Source of the DNA: Stichopus chloronotus
Taxonomy: Eukaryota > Echinodermata > Holothuroidea > Aspidochirotida > Stichopodidae
Assembly (NCBI GenBank): GCA_021234535.1
Contig: CM037833.1
Coordinates: 4,920,709-4,984,708 of the forward strand
Length of the DNA stretch: 64,000 bases
Reading direction: 5' to 3'
Of this stretch, positions 42,009 to 53,450 are shown piece by piece. Under the pieces are notes generated by a model, which was not told the origin of the DNA, ran no database searches, and worked only from the letters and a program-made list of their open reading frames with translations. Within the stretch, counting starts at the first letter, position 1, and every line of letters starts with the position of its first letter. The position numbers were made by a program, and so were the translations under genes.

Positions 42009-45000
42009 CTGGGAAAACTTCAAGCTGAAAAAAAAATGGAAACTAACTAGTCATTGATCAAACTTTTGATGTACAGTAGAATACCTGGTGAGTGTCAGGT
42101 AATGGAGGAGATATGAAAAAAAATCAAATTAAAGGTGTAAGTGGGAGTGCCTAGCAATACAACTGAAAACAAAAGCAATTTGCTGAAAAAGAAAAAGCTT
42201 ACATTGCCTTCGCTGATATCTCCATCAACTTTTATGATTTTCTGCCGTTGCTTAGCCTTGAAAAGTGAAGGAAGTAAATTGAAGGCTGTTGTAAGTTTCC
42301 TTTCTGCAAAATGAGGATAAAACAAGCACAAATGTTTACTCCTCAGGATGATCATATCCATAACTGATTATTGAAAAGAAAAGAAATTACAAGGTAAGTG
42401 AACGGTGGAAAGAGTGAATAGAAGAAGATATATACTTACTTGAATATTCTGCCTCACTGTTGGTGCTCAAGGCAAGGGCTCTGGTAACCAATTGATCCAA
42501 GTCCTCTTGGTACTTCTGTTTCATTCCATCTGCTAGCTTGGCAAGGTTTTTAACCATATCACAAATATTAATTCCTGTGATCCTTTTGAACTCATGTGAC
42601 ATCTGTAACAAAAATCATTGTTGCAAATAAGGAATTTGTTGTTTAACAGGGGTAAAGGATAACAGAATTACTAAAAAAAAAATCTTTCCAGGAGGATGAT
42701 TTCGAGCACTGGCAAACTAGAGCAATTGTAAACACTTTTAAGAAACAGTAGTACCAAGCATCTTGTTGCTGTTGTATAATTGCAGTTCACAGGTCTTCAA
42801 AGTGATCCAACTGGCTTAATTAATTTTACAAGGTACCATCACATTAGTTATATGAATTTATTATGGTCAACGCCAATCATTCCTTAGTAGATGTCATTAA
42901 AAGGCACGTGGCATCCCCCAAATCAGGTAATTGCTATAGCAACTCTGTTTAGGATAAAAGTAAACTTAGTAGGGAACACTTTGCTGTCTGTGTTGAAATC
43001 AGATGGAGGGCTTTTACGAAAACTTCCATTCCTGAAATAACTCATGGGAATTGGGATGGAACGATACGTAGAAACACTAGAAGTATAGTATGGGTACAGG
43101 GAAGGTTCTAAAACAGTTTTGATCATGTCTTTATTACAAAGAGAGATTGACTATCATAGCAGGGAGTAGTCGGGTTTTCCGATTTTGCACAGCAGTTTAG
43201 AAGATATATTATTTCTTTATTGTAAATCACAGAAAATCCTCGACCTGGCTGTGCACACACAATAGTGCAACATATTGTAAAATGCCGTTTGTAGAATAGA
43301 CATCGTATTAAACCCGTATGTATATTCATTATGCTAGTATGTAGAACGATCGGTGAAATCGTAAAGTCTTGCTTTTAGTAAGTTCATACGTACGAGTGAG
43401 CCCTACAGACGTGAGACCCGTCCATACGTGCTCGTACGAGCGTGCGGATGGTCGTACGTGCGTGCGGATGGTCGTACGTGCGTGCGGATGGTCGTACGTG
43501 CGTGCGGATGGTCGTACGTGCGTGTTTCGGGGCGTACGTACGTACGTGCGTGCGCGCCTCCGTCCATACGTACGTGCGTGCGTGCGTACGTAAGTACGTA
43601 CATACGTGCGTGCGTGGAGTCGAGACATACCTACGTACGTGAGCTGCGTGTTAGTTCTGTCGTTGCCTTGTGATGTTTACTAGTCGACTATCAGTTTCGT
43701 TGTGATTTGCCTGTATTGTTAATTAGTTGGCCACGCCCACTAGTAGGGAGTGATACCCAATAAGGTCACTTGCATTTCACATTGGCAGACAGAAGGATGA
43801 GTGTTATTTCAACAAGGTGTGAAGATTCTGTTTTGTAATTATGTCTACAATTGTGATTTTCTCCTATAAAATTCAATTTCGTACATCTCCTGCGATGAGA
43901 GATAAAAACAGATAAGTAACTCTTTTCATAATCTTACTTCAGCAGATGTGAATAGAGCAGGGTATCTCTTCTTGATATCTTGTATCAGCATCTTTTCCTC
44001 TAAGATTTTCTTCCTTCGGAATGGAAAAGTAGTCTCCATGAGTTGAGTTATTTTAGCTGTGTCTGGGGTTCTTTTTTTAACTTCTTGGACCATCCATCTG
44101 CATAAAATGTAATGAAATGAAGCAATTCCATCTTAACTTGCATTAATTCAAAATTCATTTTTATTTGTTACTACTTTTCTTTTCAGACTTTGTCTGTATG
44201 ATTAATATCTCTTCTTCTAACCATGTTATTGATTATATATTCATCTATTATTATGTCAGCTCAAATGCTTTTGTTTGACTTAATTGCTCAAGTATTTAAT
44301 CAAAAGTGCCTACCACTCCATTTCCCAGTTGTCATATTATGTTTGTATTTTAATACTATGGCAATACCAGGCCTACAGCAATAATGGTGTCCAGTAGTGG
44401 TCCAACTCACTTTACTACCTAGGACTACAATCTTGGACAAAATTGTTGGGAGACTCTCATACCTTGAAAATATAATACTGAATTTTAGGGGAGAGGATAA
44501 CATGTATCCCCTCGCCTCTTTGAATGTTGTGCTATAGAAGTGAATGTACCCTTTGAAGAGCAATCCTATAGCCAACATTGAGAGGGGGCACAGGGTGTCC
44601 AAAGGTCTTTTGTCCAAGATTGTAGATTAATATACCACCACATTTTACATCCTCAGGATTTACACCGATTGCATGAGGCGAGCGTCTCAAAAATTTTCGA
44701 TCAAATTCTAAAATTCACCTCTGTGTATGTGACTACAACAGAACTGCCTTTGTGCAGATGATATAATATAACACTTCAAACTAATCTTTAATCAGTTATT
44801 TCAGACTTCCTCTCGGAAGGAGACTTAAAAAGACGCTTGAGCAGATATAGGTGCCTGTACTTGGCAGATATAGCCCCCTTAATGCAGGCTAAATGGGCTG
44901 AACAATGGCAGGATAACACCTAACTATACCAGTTTACCTGTATTATTTCCCATTCTCACTTCCAAAGGCCAGTAATAATTTGGCACCAAGCTTGACATTG

Positions 45001-46491
45001 CATGTAACCTTCAAAGTTGTGCAGGGTTTTTGATAACTGATTTCTATTACTGTGCAATTAAACTAAGAAGCAATCCTAATATGATGCATGCCTTAGAAGG
45101 CAGACTTGCTACAAGGTTTATCAATAAAAACAAATTTATTCACCACTTTGAAAGACATTTTTCTACTCTTCCAATGCCGATGATATGATTGCTCATTGCA
45201 AACTTAGTTTTCATGCATCTCCATGCTTTTTTCATCTTCCCCAAGAGGTAGGTCAGTTGAGACTCCTACTGCATGCCCTCCAGGGGATATTTTGACCTTT
45301 TTCTTGGGCACTGGGTTAGGGAAATGTCTCCTTTCATTCCTGAACTTGTCTTGAAGTTTTGTTTTCCAGTAGTCCTATTTCAGGACGTAAAAACACAAAA
45401 TATAGCAAAACGCAGTAAAAACCACACACATAGGTGGAAGGTTTCACATGACCAAAATTTTGCAAAGAAAGAAAGGATTTTGGAGTTTTTTCTTTTCAAA
45501 GAATGGAAAAACTGAACCAAATTGTCTTCGTGTTCACCAGATTTTAACCTCTGTTGGTTATTTTCCCCTAGGTTGGCTGACCATGTAGTGCAAATGGTAA
45601 ATATTACAAGACATCCAAGGTAGGGCAAAATGGTGTCTTTGAAATGAAAGTAACATTTGGCACTCACATGGTCAGGTACTGCACTTTGTTAAGGTCTGTA
45701 ATCTGCAGACATTAATTAATCATTGAAATTTGTAGTAAAAATAAAATTCACCTTCAAAGAAAGATTTGTACATTGAAATTTTATGGCATTACATTTGACA
45801 GTGCTGACTTAAAGATGCTCAAATAGTCATTGTTGAACGGAACCTCACTTTTTTTGTCTAAGTGTGGCTTTCTTATTACCAACTCATGGCTCAAATATCC
45901 CATATCAACCCTCCCCTGGTAGTTAGATGATTGCTCTGTTAAAATAGCATAAGGAACAATGTTTAGTTTTTAAAGCACAGGCTCACTAAAACGTTCCTTC
46001 TTTTTTATACTAAATTATTGTTACAGTTCTTTGTTTGCACTTCAGTGGGAACGTTATCTGTACCAGGTGTTGTAAGCTTGTGCCCTAATAGAGTGGCATA
46101 TGCAATAAAGCAAGATGTGAATGGCAAAAGTGGTTTTATCACAAACAACTCTTCCAGCAGGAGGGCAGATTTGCATTCATTGCAAATATACTCAGCTGCA
46201 CCTACAGCTAGTTCTATCTTGAGTGCCACTGCATTGGCTCATGACAATTAAACAACTTTAGGTAAATTGAAAAATTCAATCGACCAAGCAGAATAACAGG
46301 TTTGCTTAAAGTGAAGAACCACTGTTTATTGCCAATGCAGCCCTAAATTATAAACTGAGTAATCTGCCTCCGCTGACGTTCATCTGGAAAATGTCCTGAG
46401 TTCAGTTTGGTCAACAACACGTGAGGGAATTTCGGCAGGGTAAACAACTCTGGCCATGGCTGGTGGGAGACCTCAACAGGACTGTGAAGAA
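41755..46491 (-). CDS. SAMD3-like family gene, six or more exons
   Basis: Minus-strand exons: ~46491-46350 (PWPELFTLPKFPHVLLTKL, RQRRQITQFI), 45374-~45200 (YWKTKLQDKFRNERRHFP), 44097-43938 (MVQEVKKRTPDTAKITQLME, FPFRRKKI, KRYPALFTSAE), 42602-42440 (SHEFKRITGINICDMVKNLA), 42303-42203 (AFNLLPSLFKAK) and 42008-41755 (FLAVFSSLYVFDMEYPREAK, stop). The W.......F+N.RR, M..TF..RR..I, RYPALF....+..EF.RITG and final ...YVF..EYP..A patterns match large animal proteins annotated as SAMD3-like, of unknown function. Donors for the first two exons are unclear and more exons may be missing. The exons after 44.1 kb are clean. Confidence 0.55.
42203..42303 (-). CDS. Internal exon, SAMD3-like gene
   Basis: A 101-nt exon with acceptor CATTTTGCAG and donor GGCAAT|GTAAGC. 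Encodes ERKLTTAFNLLPSLFKAKQR and KIIKVDGDISEGN. A short exon with good splice sites on both sides. Confidence 0.6.
42440..42602 (-). CDS. Internal exon, SAMD3-like gene
   Basis: Acceptor TTGTTACAG and donor TTCAA|GTAAGT. Encodes MSHEFKRITGINICDMVKNL, KLADGMKQKYQEDLDQLV and ALSTNSEAEYS. It follows directly in sense from the exon at 43938-44097. Helical, probably coiled in part. Confidence 0.65.
43434..43640. repeat. GC-rich 20-bp minisatellite plus (ACGT)n tract
   Basis: The unit GTACGTGCGTGCGGATGGTC repeats from 43434 with a period of exactly 20 bp for four units plus a partial, followed by irregular CGTACGTACGTGCGTGCGTG stretches to ~43640. It is far richer in G, C and CpG than its surroundings. 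Neither strand has stops in several frames, which creates long but meaningless ORFs of Arg, Thr, Val, His and Cys repeats. Confidence 0.9.
43938..44097 (-). CDS. Internal exon, SAMD3-like gene
   Basis: Acceptor TTTTATGCAG and donor GCTGAA|GTAAGA. Encodes WMVQEVKKRTPDTAKITQLM, TTFPFRRKKILEEKM and IQDIKKRYPALFTSAE. Frame fully open and the motif set is contiguous with the next exon (SHEFKRITG). Confidence 0.65.
44428..44622. mobile_element. Tc1/mariner-type MITE, 195 bp
   Basis: Perfect 15-bp terminal inverted repeats (CAATCTTGGACAAAA ... TTTTGTCCAAGATTG) flanked on both sides by TA (44426-44427 and 44623-44624). A TA target duplication and 'CTTGGACAAAA'-type termini are typical of Tc1/mariner elements. 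No coding capacity, so it depends on a transposase elsewhere. It lies just upstream of the SAMD3-like exon at 43938-44097, inside an intron of that gene. Confidence 0.85.
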
Positions 46492-46499
46492 AATTAATG

Positions 46500-47214
46500 A
46501 AACAAAAAAGTAAAGATTTATATGCTACATTTCTGGGTGCATCATGGGCATATTATATTGGGACAAACAGAGGAGTCATACATGCCCCTCTCCCATTTCA
46601 GTAATGTCACGTTTCTTCAACAATGGATCTCTATCAATAGGCTACACCTATCCCCTATGAATTGGCCATATCTTTAACTTCAATAGGGCATTCACTTTGG
46701 GCTAAAATTTAGTCACCCAGTTGCATTCTGTAAAGTCATTTATTAAAAAGTTGCCTCATGGCAAATTAAGTCACGTGCCCCATGAGTCACAAACCTCTCT
46801 ACTAGACAAAGTTGCCCTTTTAGTTCAGCGAAGTCATACATAATTACGTAACATCACATCATTTACATACTTGACCAAAACCAATAGGGGTGTGAACACA
46901 GCTCCTACATGGTGAGGGCCACAATAAATAATCAACAATTACAGACATGGTTGCCTAGTTACTGTACAGTAAAATTCCAACATGGAGACATCCCTGCCCA
47001 TATTAAGATTTTGTACTAAAAATCCTTATCACACAAATGTATGTGAAGATGAGGCCTATGATTAACACTCCATTTTCCACTTTTTCCTTTTCTTCATGAT
47101 TACATTCACAAATATTTCATTACAAAATTAAGTGCTGTCAGGGTAGCAATCAAACCTTTTTACTGCGACATATCCTTGAAGCTGACAAACTACCTGGCAT
47201 ATCATTTCGGGAAT
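46500..47214. other. Non-coding spacer
   Basis: No supported gene or repeat between the first recognised SAMD3-like exon and the BEL/Pao element. Confidence 0.4.
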
Positions 47215-47219
47215 ATACT

Positions 47220-47873
47220 TGTACTGGCCGGTATACCATCTCGTAGAATTGCCAGTAGTTTCAACCAAGGATAAATCAAAAGAATGGCCAAAGATCGGGG
47301 CTGTGGTTTCCAGTCTTCTAGTTTATTCCAAGGTGAACTGTTTAAAATAAAAAAAAATAACTCACAAGCAACTTGCATAACAAACGGCGCAAGAAGGAAC
47401 CAAACTCAAACACGATACGTATGAAGACACCTTCAAAAATGACATGCGTGCAAACACAATTCATACACTCTGGTGACAACGAAGTCAATCAGCCTTCATG
47501 CAGCACCTCATACTAACACCTCAAGGTTCTACACGATATAACTAGAATTGACCTTCTTAAGATACGATTATAAAGAAATGCAGACTAAAGGCACTGGTAA
47601 CATTCCGTGACCTGTGCGAATACTGATAAACTCCTGAATAGCACCTAATGTGTCTCCGATACTAAAATATGTGCATGTTACTGTATAAAAAGATAGAGCT
47701 GTACTCAAAACACCTAACGTGACAGCCTCACAAAAACACCTCACTTCAGTCCATCCAGCTAGAGGTACTTCAATACTTTAGTGGTTTACCTGCACAAGTG
47801 AAAAACAAAGGGTCCACTGTGTCCTACACAACGGTAGGTTAATAACAGAGCTGGAAAAGATGTGTAAATAATG
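47220..47873 (-). repeat. Truncated 3' LTR of BEL/Pao element
   Basis: Matches 50749-51471 closely (CTGGCCGGTATACCATCTCG at the left, GGAAAAGATGTGTAAATAAT at the right). It lacks the part corresponding to 51472-51883, lost in the internal deletion. Confidence 0.85.
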
Positions 47874-48585
47874 CAGTGCAGCAAAGTGTAGTGCAATTGC
47901 CTGAAGGAACCTCAGAAGCATGACCTCTTGATATTATCTTGTCCATAAATGTTTGGTACTCCTTCATCATCTCGGGTTTCTGCTTAAGTGTCTTCAGAAG
48001 GTTAGAAAGACGACTTCTTGCCTGTGCATAGTTATTGGGTAGCCCACGTTTTCCTTTCTTGAAAGGCAAAGGGAACTCCAGATTTCCCAATTCGTTGGTA
48101 TGGGCAGCTTCTGCCATGAGGTTGATAAATTGTCTGTCTTCGACTGACAGAGCCTGTTTGTCATCATCGGCCCGTTCAACATAGACATCATCCTTTTTCT
48201 GACGGTCTAAAATATCCTTCGTATAAATGTGACTTTCACATGTTAGACAAAGTGGGTCGATATACGGATCTGCAACGGTTCTGTTTACTGATACATGGAC
48301 TATTCCTATCGCCCCACTTTTGCACACTTGGCCTGAAACAGTCCATACCAATTCAGTGCGTTGAGCCCATGGTGTACCCCTTGGGCCATTTCTGCTTTCC
48401 CTCACCTTTAGTGGCTCTGGGCAGTTTCTACCAAGCAGCAAAATGATGTCTACCTCATCTTGTAGTTGAGGGATCGACTTAGCAATAATAGTCTTGAGAT
48501 GTTGATACGTCTGGCAAATCTCTGGTGTTGGTATCTCCCTTCGGTCCCCAGGAATGTGTTCGTTCTCTATGATGGTTGGCAACTT
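47874..48585 (-). pseudogene. BEL/Pao protease C-part and start of RT
   Basis: Downstream of the frameshift: DEVDIILLLGRNCPEPLKV, RTELVWTVSGQVC (BEL/Pao 'lGw.l.G' region), FPLPFKKGKRGLPNNYAQAR and MMKEYQTFMDKIISRGHASE, the conserved entry to the RT. The sequence then breaks at 47873/47874 into LTR DNA, so the RT catalytic region is absent. Confidence 0.8.
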
Positions 48586-50724
48586 TTCCTTGGCCTGTAA
48601 TAGATTCAACCACAATACCGTGGGCTCTCCTTCCTCTGGTAACAACCCGATGACCATTACAGGTTGACAGCTCGTACTCATGCTCAGGGCCATGGATGTT
48701 GAGTTTGTTGAACAGTTGAGGATCTCCCAGACAGGCGTTGGACTGGTCATCGAGGACAACATAACCATAAATCCAGGCTGATGGGTCATTTTCACGGTAC
48801 AATTTCGCCAACACAATCTTGGAGCAAGAACGAGCTGTAGCACATGCAGAGAACTTGGTGCACTTTATGTTAGCTTCTTCAGTTTTTTCTGTCTCTTGAT
48901 TGTCAGATTTGTTTGCATCGTCTTTCTCTTTTTGCTCATCGATATGCATGAATGATGAGTGTCTTGCACTGCGACACTTCTTACATTTGACTTCTGAGTT
49001 GCAGTCTTTCACTAAGTGGTTCTGTGCACATCGGAAGCAAAGCCCAAACTTCTTACAAAATTCCTTTCTGTCGGAAATAGGTTGTCTGCTGAATGCAACA
49101 CACTCTGAAATGTCATGACCCTTACATTTGTGGAAGAGGCAACTTGTCTCAGCAGTAGCTGGTGATACCTTGTTCGTTGCCATCACTCTGCATGTTTGTT
49201 TCTGCGCCTTGTTGGACTTCGAGTTTTGCAATTCATCTGTAGGGTAGAGATCTGGGTCGTTATACGTCCGAGCCGTGTACCTCATAAATTCAGCAAACTG
49301 AGCAAAGGTTGGATAGGACCCACAGATGACCTTGTTCCTGGAGACTTCTTGCCTCCATGTGTTGTGAATACGTTGTGGGAGCTTTTCCAAAATGGGATAT
49401 AGTGTCTGGGGGTAGTTCAAAATGTTCAGGCCTGGCAAGTCCCTCATCTGCGATGATGCATCCACGCACAGATCAGCCAAGGCTTGAAGTTGATATCTGT
49501 CTTGATCAGTGAGCCTTTGAAAGTTTGTGATTCTTCTTATTAACTCTGCCGTGATTTTAGATTTGTTCCCAAAACGCCTCTCCAGTTCCACCCAAACCTC
49601 TCTGTACGCTGTGTCCGGGCATGAGACATGTAGATTTCTATACCGGTCGACTAACTGCTTCACTTCTCCCTCTGTGTACTTTGCCAGGTAGGAGAGCTTC
49701 TGGGAGGACGAGTTATTACCCTGAGAAACCACAGCTTCAAAGGAAGCTTTCCATGGCTGGAATAATAGTGGGTCACCACCAAAAATATCTGGCTCTTGGA
49801 TTGGTTGTCTTTGTTGAGCAAGACTATTTGTGACTTGCATCGTTAGGTCAATCAACCTCTCCTCATTACTGGTTCTTGCATCCTGAGGGTCAGGCAATGG
49901 GGACACAGGTACTTCTGAACAGTGAAAGGGGTTGCCAGGTGTATTGTGCTGTTGACGGTAGTCCTTAGGGGAGAAGGGGGTTGCTGTTGGCCTCAACTGG
50001 GAGTCTGATACAACACTAGGTGTAATTTGCCGAGATGAAAGAAACCGCTCCACATGATCATCAGACGTGTCTTCAGGGTTGGTGTTGAAACCCAGCTTCT
50101 CCTCTCGTTCACACTCTAGGATAGCCTCCGAACGTGCCTTCTCAACGGCAGCAGTCTGCCGTGCTCGTAAAATCCTAAGGTCTGCCTCTGCCGCCGCTTC
50201 CTCTTTACGCCTCTCTAGATCATTAATTGCCTTTTTCGTTTTATATTCTGATGCCCGCTTGGCTATTACTTCTTCAAAGGCTGCATTTTCTGAGGCGGCA
50301 ACTGCTGCAGCTTGAGCACGGAGAATGGAAGAAGACGTGGAACGTAAGGATCTCTTTGTGTCTATCGATGCTATTGATCTGATTTCCAGGAGCTCTGCCT
50401 TCCCTTTAGCATCTTTGATTGGTTCTCTAGCACGTTTACAGTTCCTAACAACAGCAGCCTTAGTGATGGAGGCGTCTTCTTCATACTGTTTATCATTTGA
50501 GTATAATTCTTCCAGGTCATTCCATGTTTTCACATACAAATCTAAAGCGTCTTGAATTTCTGACAAAGCAGTTTGTGGATCTCTGACCTCTGCATCGGAC
50601 TCTATTACACCACTAACCTCTTTCGGATATTACTCCAGAGTTGATCCAAATCATGTTCTGCTGTCTGAATGTCGCTGGCCAAAGAATGACGTGATGTTCG
50701 TTTTTCCTTAAGTAGCGTCTCCAT
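48585..50724 (-). pseudogene. BEL/Pao gag and protease
   Basis: Likely start at ATG 50724 (METLLKEKRTSRHSLASDIQ). A frameshift near 50625 leads to the 695-codon open frame from 50566. That frame has an Ala/Arg/Glu-rich coiled coil (residues ~80-175), a gag core with FGGDPLLFQPWKASFEAVV, KLSYLAKYTEGEVKQLV and WVELERRFGNKSKI, zinc knuckles (CLFHKCKGHDISEC, CFRCAQNHLVKDC, CKKCRSARHSSFMH) and a protease with VVLDDQSNACLGD. Gag forms the particle and protease matures it. The frame shifts again near 48585. The coding core is otherwise intact, suggesting a fairly young copy. Confidence 0.85.
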
Positions 50725-50748
50725 GGTGTAGAGTCATAGTCTTTTCAC

Positions 50749-51883
50749 TGTACTGGCCGGTATACCATCTCGTAGAATTGCCAGTAGTTTCAACCAAGGG
50801 TAAATAAAAAGAATGGCCAAAGATCGGGGCTGTGGTTTCCAATCTTCTAGTTTATTCCAAGGTGAACTGTTTAAAATAAAAAAAATAACTCACAAGCAAC
50901 TTGCATAACAAACGGCGCAAGAAGGAACCAAACTCAAACACGATACGTATGAAGACACCTTCAAAAATTACATGCGTGCAAACGCAATTCATACACTCTG
51001 GTGACAACGGAGTCAATCAGCCTTCATGCAGCACCTCATACTAACACCTCAAGGTTCTACACGATATAACTAGAATTGACCTTCTTAAGATACGATTATA
51101 AAGAAATGCAGACTAAAGGCACTGGTAACATTCCGTGACCTGTGCGAATACTGATAAATGTTAATATGCTAAAACCGTGAGTGGAAGACTCTAGATCTGT
51201 ATGTAAACCGCCAACCCACTCCAAGAAAGACATTCACAGAAACTAATGTGTCTCCGGTACTAAAATATGTGCATGTTACTGTATAAAAAGATAGAGCTGT
51301 ACTCAAAACACCTAACGTGACAGCCTCACAAAAACACCTCACTTCAGTCCATCCAGCTAGAGGTACTTCAATACTTTAGTGGTTTACCTGCACAAGTGAA
51401 AAACAAAGGGTCCACTGTGTCCTACACAACGGTAGGTTAATAACAGAGCTGGAAAAGATGTGTAAATAATGATATCAATGCCCCACACAAAGAAAAAAAA
51501 CCCACAACAATTCTCTCCAAGGTGAGTGATACAGCCTCATAAGGTAACGAAAAAGGTCCTCGCGCAACTAATACCTGCAACGCACTAAAACATGAGAGGA
51601 AAGGCACCGAATGTCCTTGCTTTTCATCTATAGAAAATAAGAAAATAAGGGATAAAAATTTACAACACTATGGCTCTCTACGTATAAATGAGTTGAGAAG
51701 AATAGATAACTCTGAATACAATCAGTCTCGGGTAAATAGTAAAAACCGTCATCAAAAACTAATACTGAGGTGGCTCTCGTTGTCAAATCGTCTCGTCAAC
51801 GTTTCTCCTTTTTTCCCACCCCAGCTGGTCACTGACAAACCCGAAGTGCGCCCCCACAAAATGACAGTCTGAAGCCTTTCACA
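50749..51883 (-). repeat. 5' LTR of BEL/Pao element
   Basis: About 1135 bp, TG...CA in element sense. 50749-51471 aligns with 47220-47873. Around 51155-51245 it carries ~70 bp more than the other LTR (or the other lost it). Its right edge is set by the ATACT duplication at 51884-51888. Confidence 0.8.
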
Positions 51884-51888
51884 ATACT

Positions 51889-52469
51889 TCTCTTGTTCAG
51901 AACTTACAGCAATCTCCTGTCCTCTGCAAATATTAACTGTCACCATCACTGATTAGGCATTTCAATCTGTAGGCCATTTGGTGCCCTACTGGGGAATCTT
52001 GACACTAAATCGGTGACATTGCTGAGCTTTATTAAACTTCTTCATCACATTTACATCACATGTTTGTCTTTTTCTGATTCTAAACCCATTTTGATTTCTG
52101 CTCCAAAGTTTCAAGACTTACAATAGGTTGTAAAGCTGAAATGGAAGTAACCAACAGAACTTGCAAGTTTCTCAAAAAATTTTTTTTCTCAAAAATTTCT
52201 CACATCAGGTTCAAAGTTTAAGCATGGGGCTTTCTTGCAGAGCAAAATTGGGGGTTGGGTAACAGTTTTATTCACCAAACTATGTAGACTTAGCTGGTAT
52301 ACAATGGTGTCAGTGAGGATCAATGGATCATGTAGGGGCTTCTCATATGAAAGGCAACCTTTAGCTTAATGCACACTTAAAATAAATGCTTGTCAGAAAA
52401 TTGCATTGTGTGTGACTTTGCCAGTTTGATTTAATTTCACAATGTGTTTCTGCTTTCATTGTTTTGCAG
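51889..52469. other. Spacer or intron upstream of methyltransferase-like exon
   Basis: No gene recognised. Ends in a good acceptor (CATTGTTTTGCAG) for the exon at 52470. Confidence 0.4.
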
Positions 52470-53077
52470 GAAGAATCAAAAGGTGTTATCACGCTTCTCA
52501 TTCAGCTAGCAACTCTGGAAAATGAAACTTATCAACTGCTGCAAGAGGTACTTTCTTGCCACTCAAATGGCCAGCTGAAAGGGCAGAAGTTGACACCCTC
52601 TGAAATTACCAATGGGCCTGATTTGAAACCATATGCTCTAAGGTCCATTCCAGGGTTGCCAGCAAGTGCTGCAAGGCAGGTGTTGTCAGAAACGAGGGAT
52701 GGTAATATGGGTATGGCGGAGTTACAGAGAGAGGCCAAGCTACTTCTTAAGCTGCAGATAGTTTAAAAAATGTTCCCTTATCTTTTGGGCTTGAAAAACT
52801 GGGATGACGCACAAAAAAATATCCCACAGCATCAACGAGTGAAGTGCTGGAACATTTCTGCAAATTCAACCTGCGATCCACTCCTCCTGAACTGAAGACC
52901 TTCTGCCATCAACTGAAGATGGAAGAGACTGCCAGTTCTTCAGAAGCCGTTAGGGGTGACAGAGGATCCCTAGGTTATCCGGTTAACTGCAATGTGCTAT
53001 TGTTAGATTGGGGGACAATATTGGAAGCAGTCCCAACATTCTCTGGTACTGCCCTGATTATTCTCGACAAGCCACAG
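52470..53077 (+). pseudogene. Methyltransferase-like exon 1 (recognised part)
   Basis: Acceptor TTTTGCAG; donor CCACAG|GTAATA. Frame 1 reads GVITLLIQLATLENETYQLL, LRSIPGLPASAARQVL and MAELQREAKLLLKLQ, then meets a TAA (52764-52766) and continues FPYLLGLKNWDDAQKNI. A frameshift near 52835 follows. Frame 2 reads SEVLEHFCKFN, NCNVLLLDWGTILEAVP and TALIILDKPQ. Mostly helical N-terminal region, then a possible motif IV in altered form (DKPQ). Confidence 0.45.
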
Positions 53078-53123
53078 GTAATAATTTGGCTTCAGGAAAC
53101 AGTTCTGATACTTTTTTGAAATC

Positions 53124-53175
53124 CGAGGAAATCTATGTGAAAGTGTGTGAGTGGGTGTGTATGTGTTGTGAAGCC
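53124..53175 (+). repeat. (TG)n-associated repeat, fragment
   Basis: CCGAGGAAATCTATGTGAAA followed by a TG-rich microsatellite. A short piece of the family described at 38990 and 60497. Confidence 0.6.
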
Positions 53176-53450
53176 TGTGATGTGTAATACTTTGTTTACA
53201 GATTTGTCTCATTTAGAGGACTTTTCCTTTTTTTTGGTTGAAAGTAAAGGTTATGTGACATCACTAGAGGCCAAAACTGAGTTTTTATTACAAATTATTT
53301 GCAAAATACTAATGATAGATGCTTTTAATATTTCTTTTATATTGAGAAACTTACATTTCATGTCATATCAGTAGCATATTTCAATCTATCATCTATCTGG
53401 TACTTACTTGTGCATGGAATCTGTATAATTTCTTGTGGTTTTAAGCACAG

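Larger units (their letters stand above)
47220..51883 (-). mobile_element. BEL/Pao LTR retrotransposon, internally deleted
   Basis: Minus-strand element bounded by TG...CA and a 5-bp direct duplication ATACT (47215-47219 and 51884-51888). The 5' LTR is 51883-50749. Gag-protease-pol start runs 50724-47874, and a truncated 3' LTR is 47873-47220. The protease motif VLDDQSNACLGD and the gag knuckles identify BEL/Pao. Most RT, all RNase H and integrase, and the first ~410 bp of the 3' LTR are missing, apparently through one deletion at 47873/47874. It cannot move on its own. Confidence 0.9.

Noticed and set aside
43329..43673. Overlapping ORFs on both strands in the 43.4-43.6 kb region
   Set aside because: They are by-products of the 20-bp minisatellite and the ACGT tract: low complexity, open in many frames, no start context or domain.
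45380..45667. Minus-strand ORF of 95 codons near the SAMD3-like exons
   Set aside because: Hydrophobic and low in information, with no family motif; it overlaps the exon ending at 45374 only by position and is probably intron.
46005..46229. Minus-strand ORF with a CNECKSALLLEEL stretch
   Set aside because: No convincing domain or splice pair, only a short chance frame between recognised exons.
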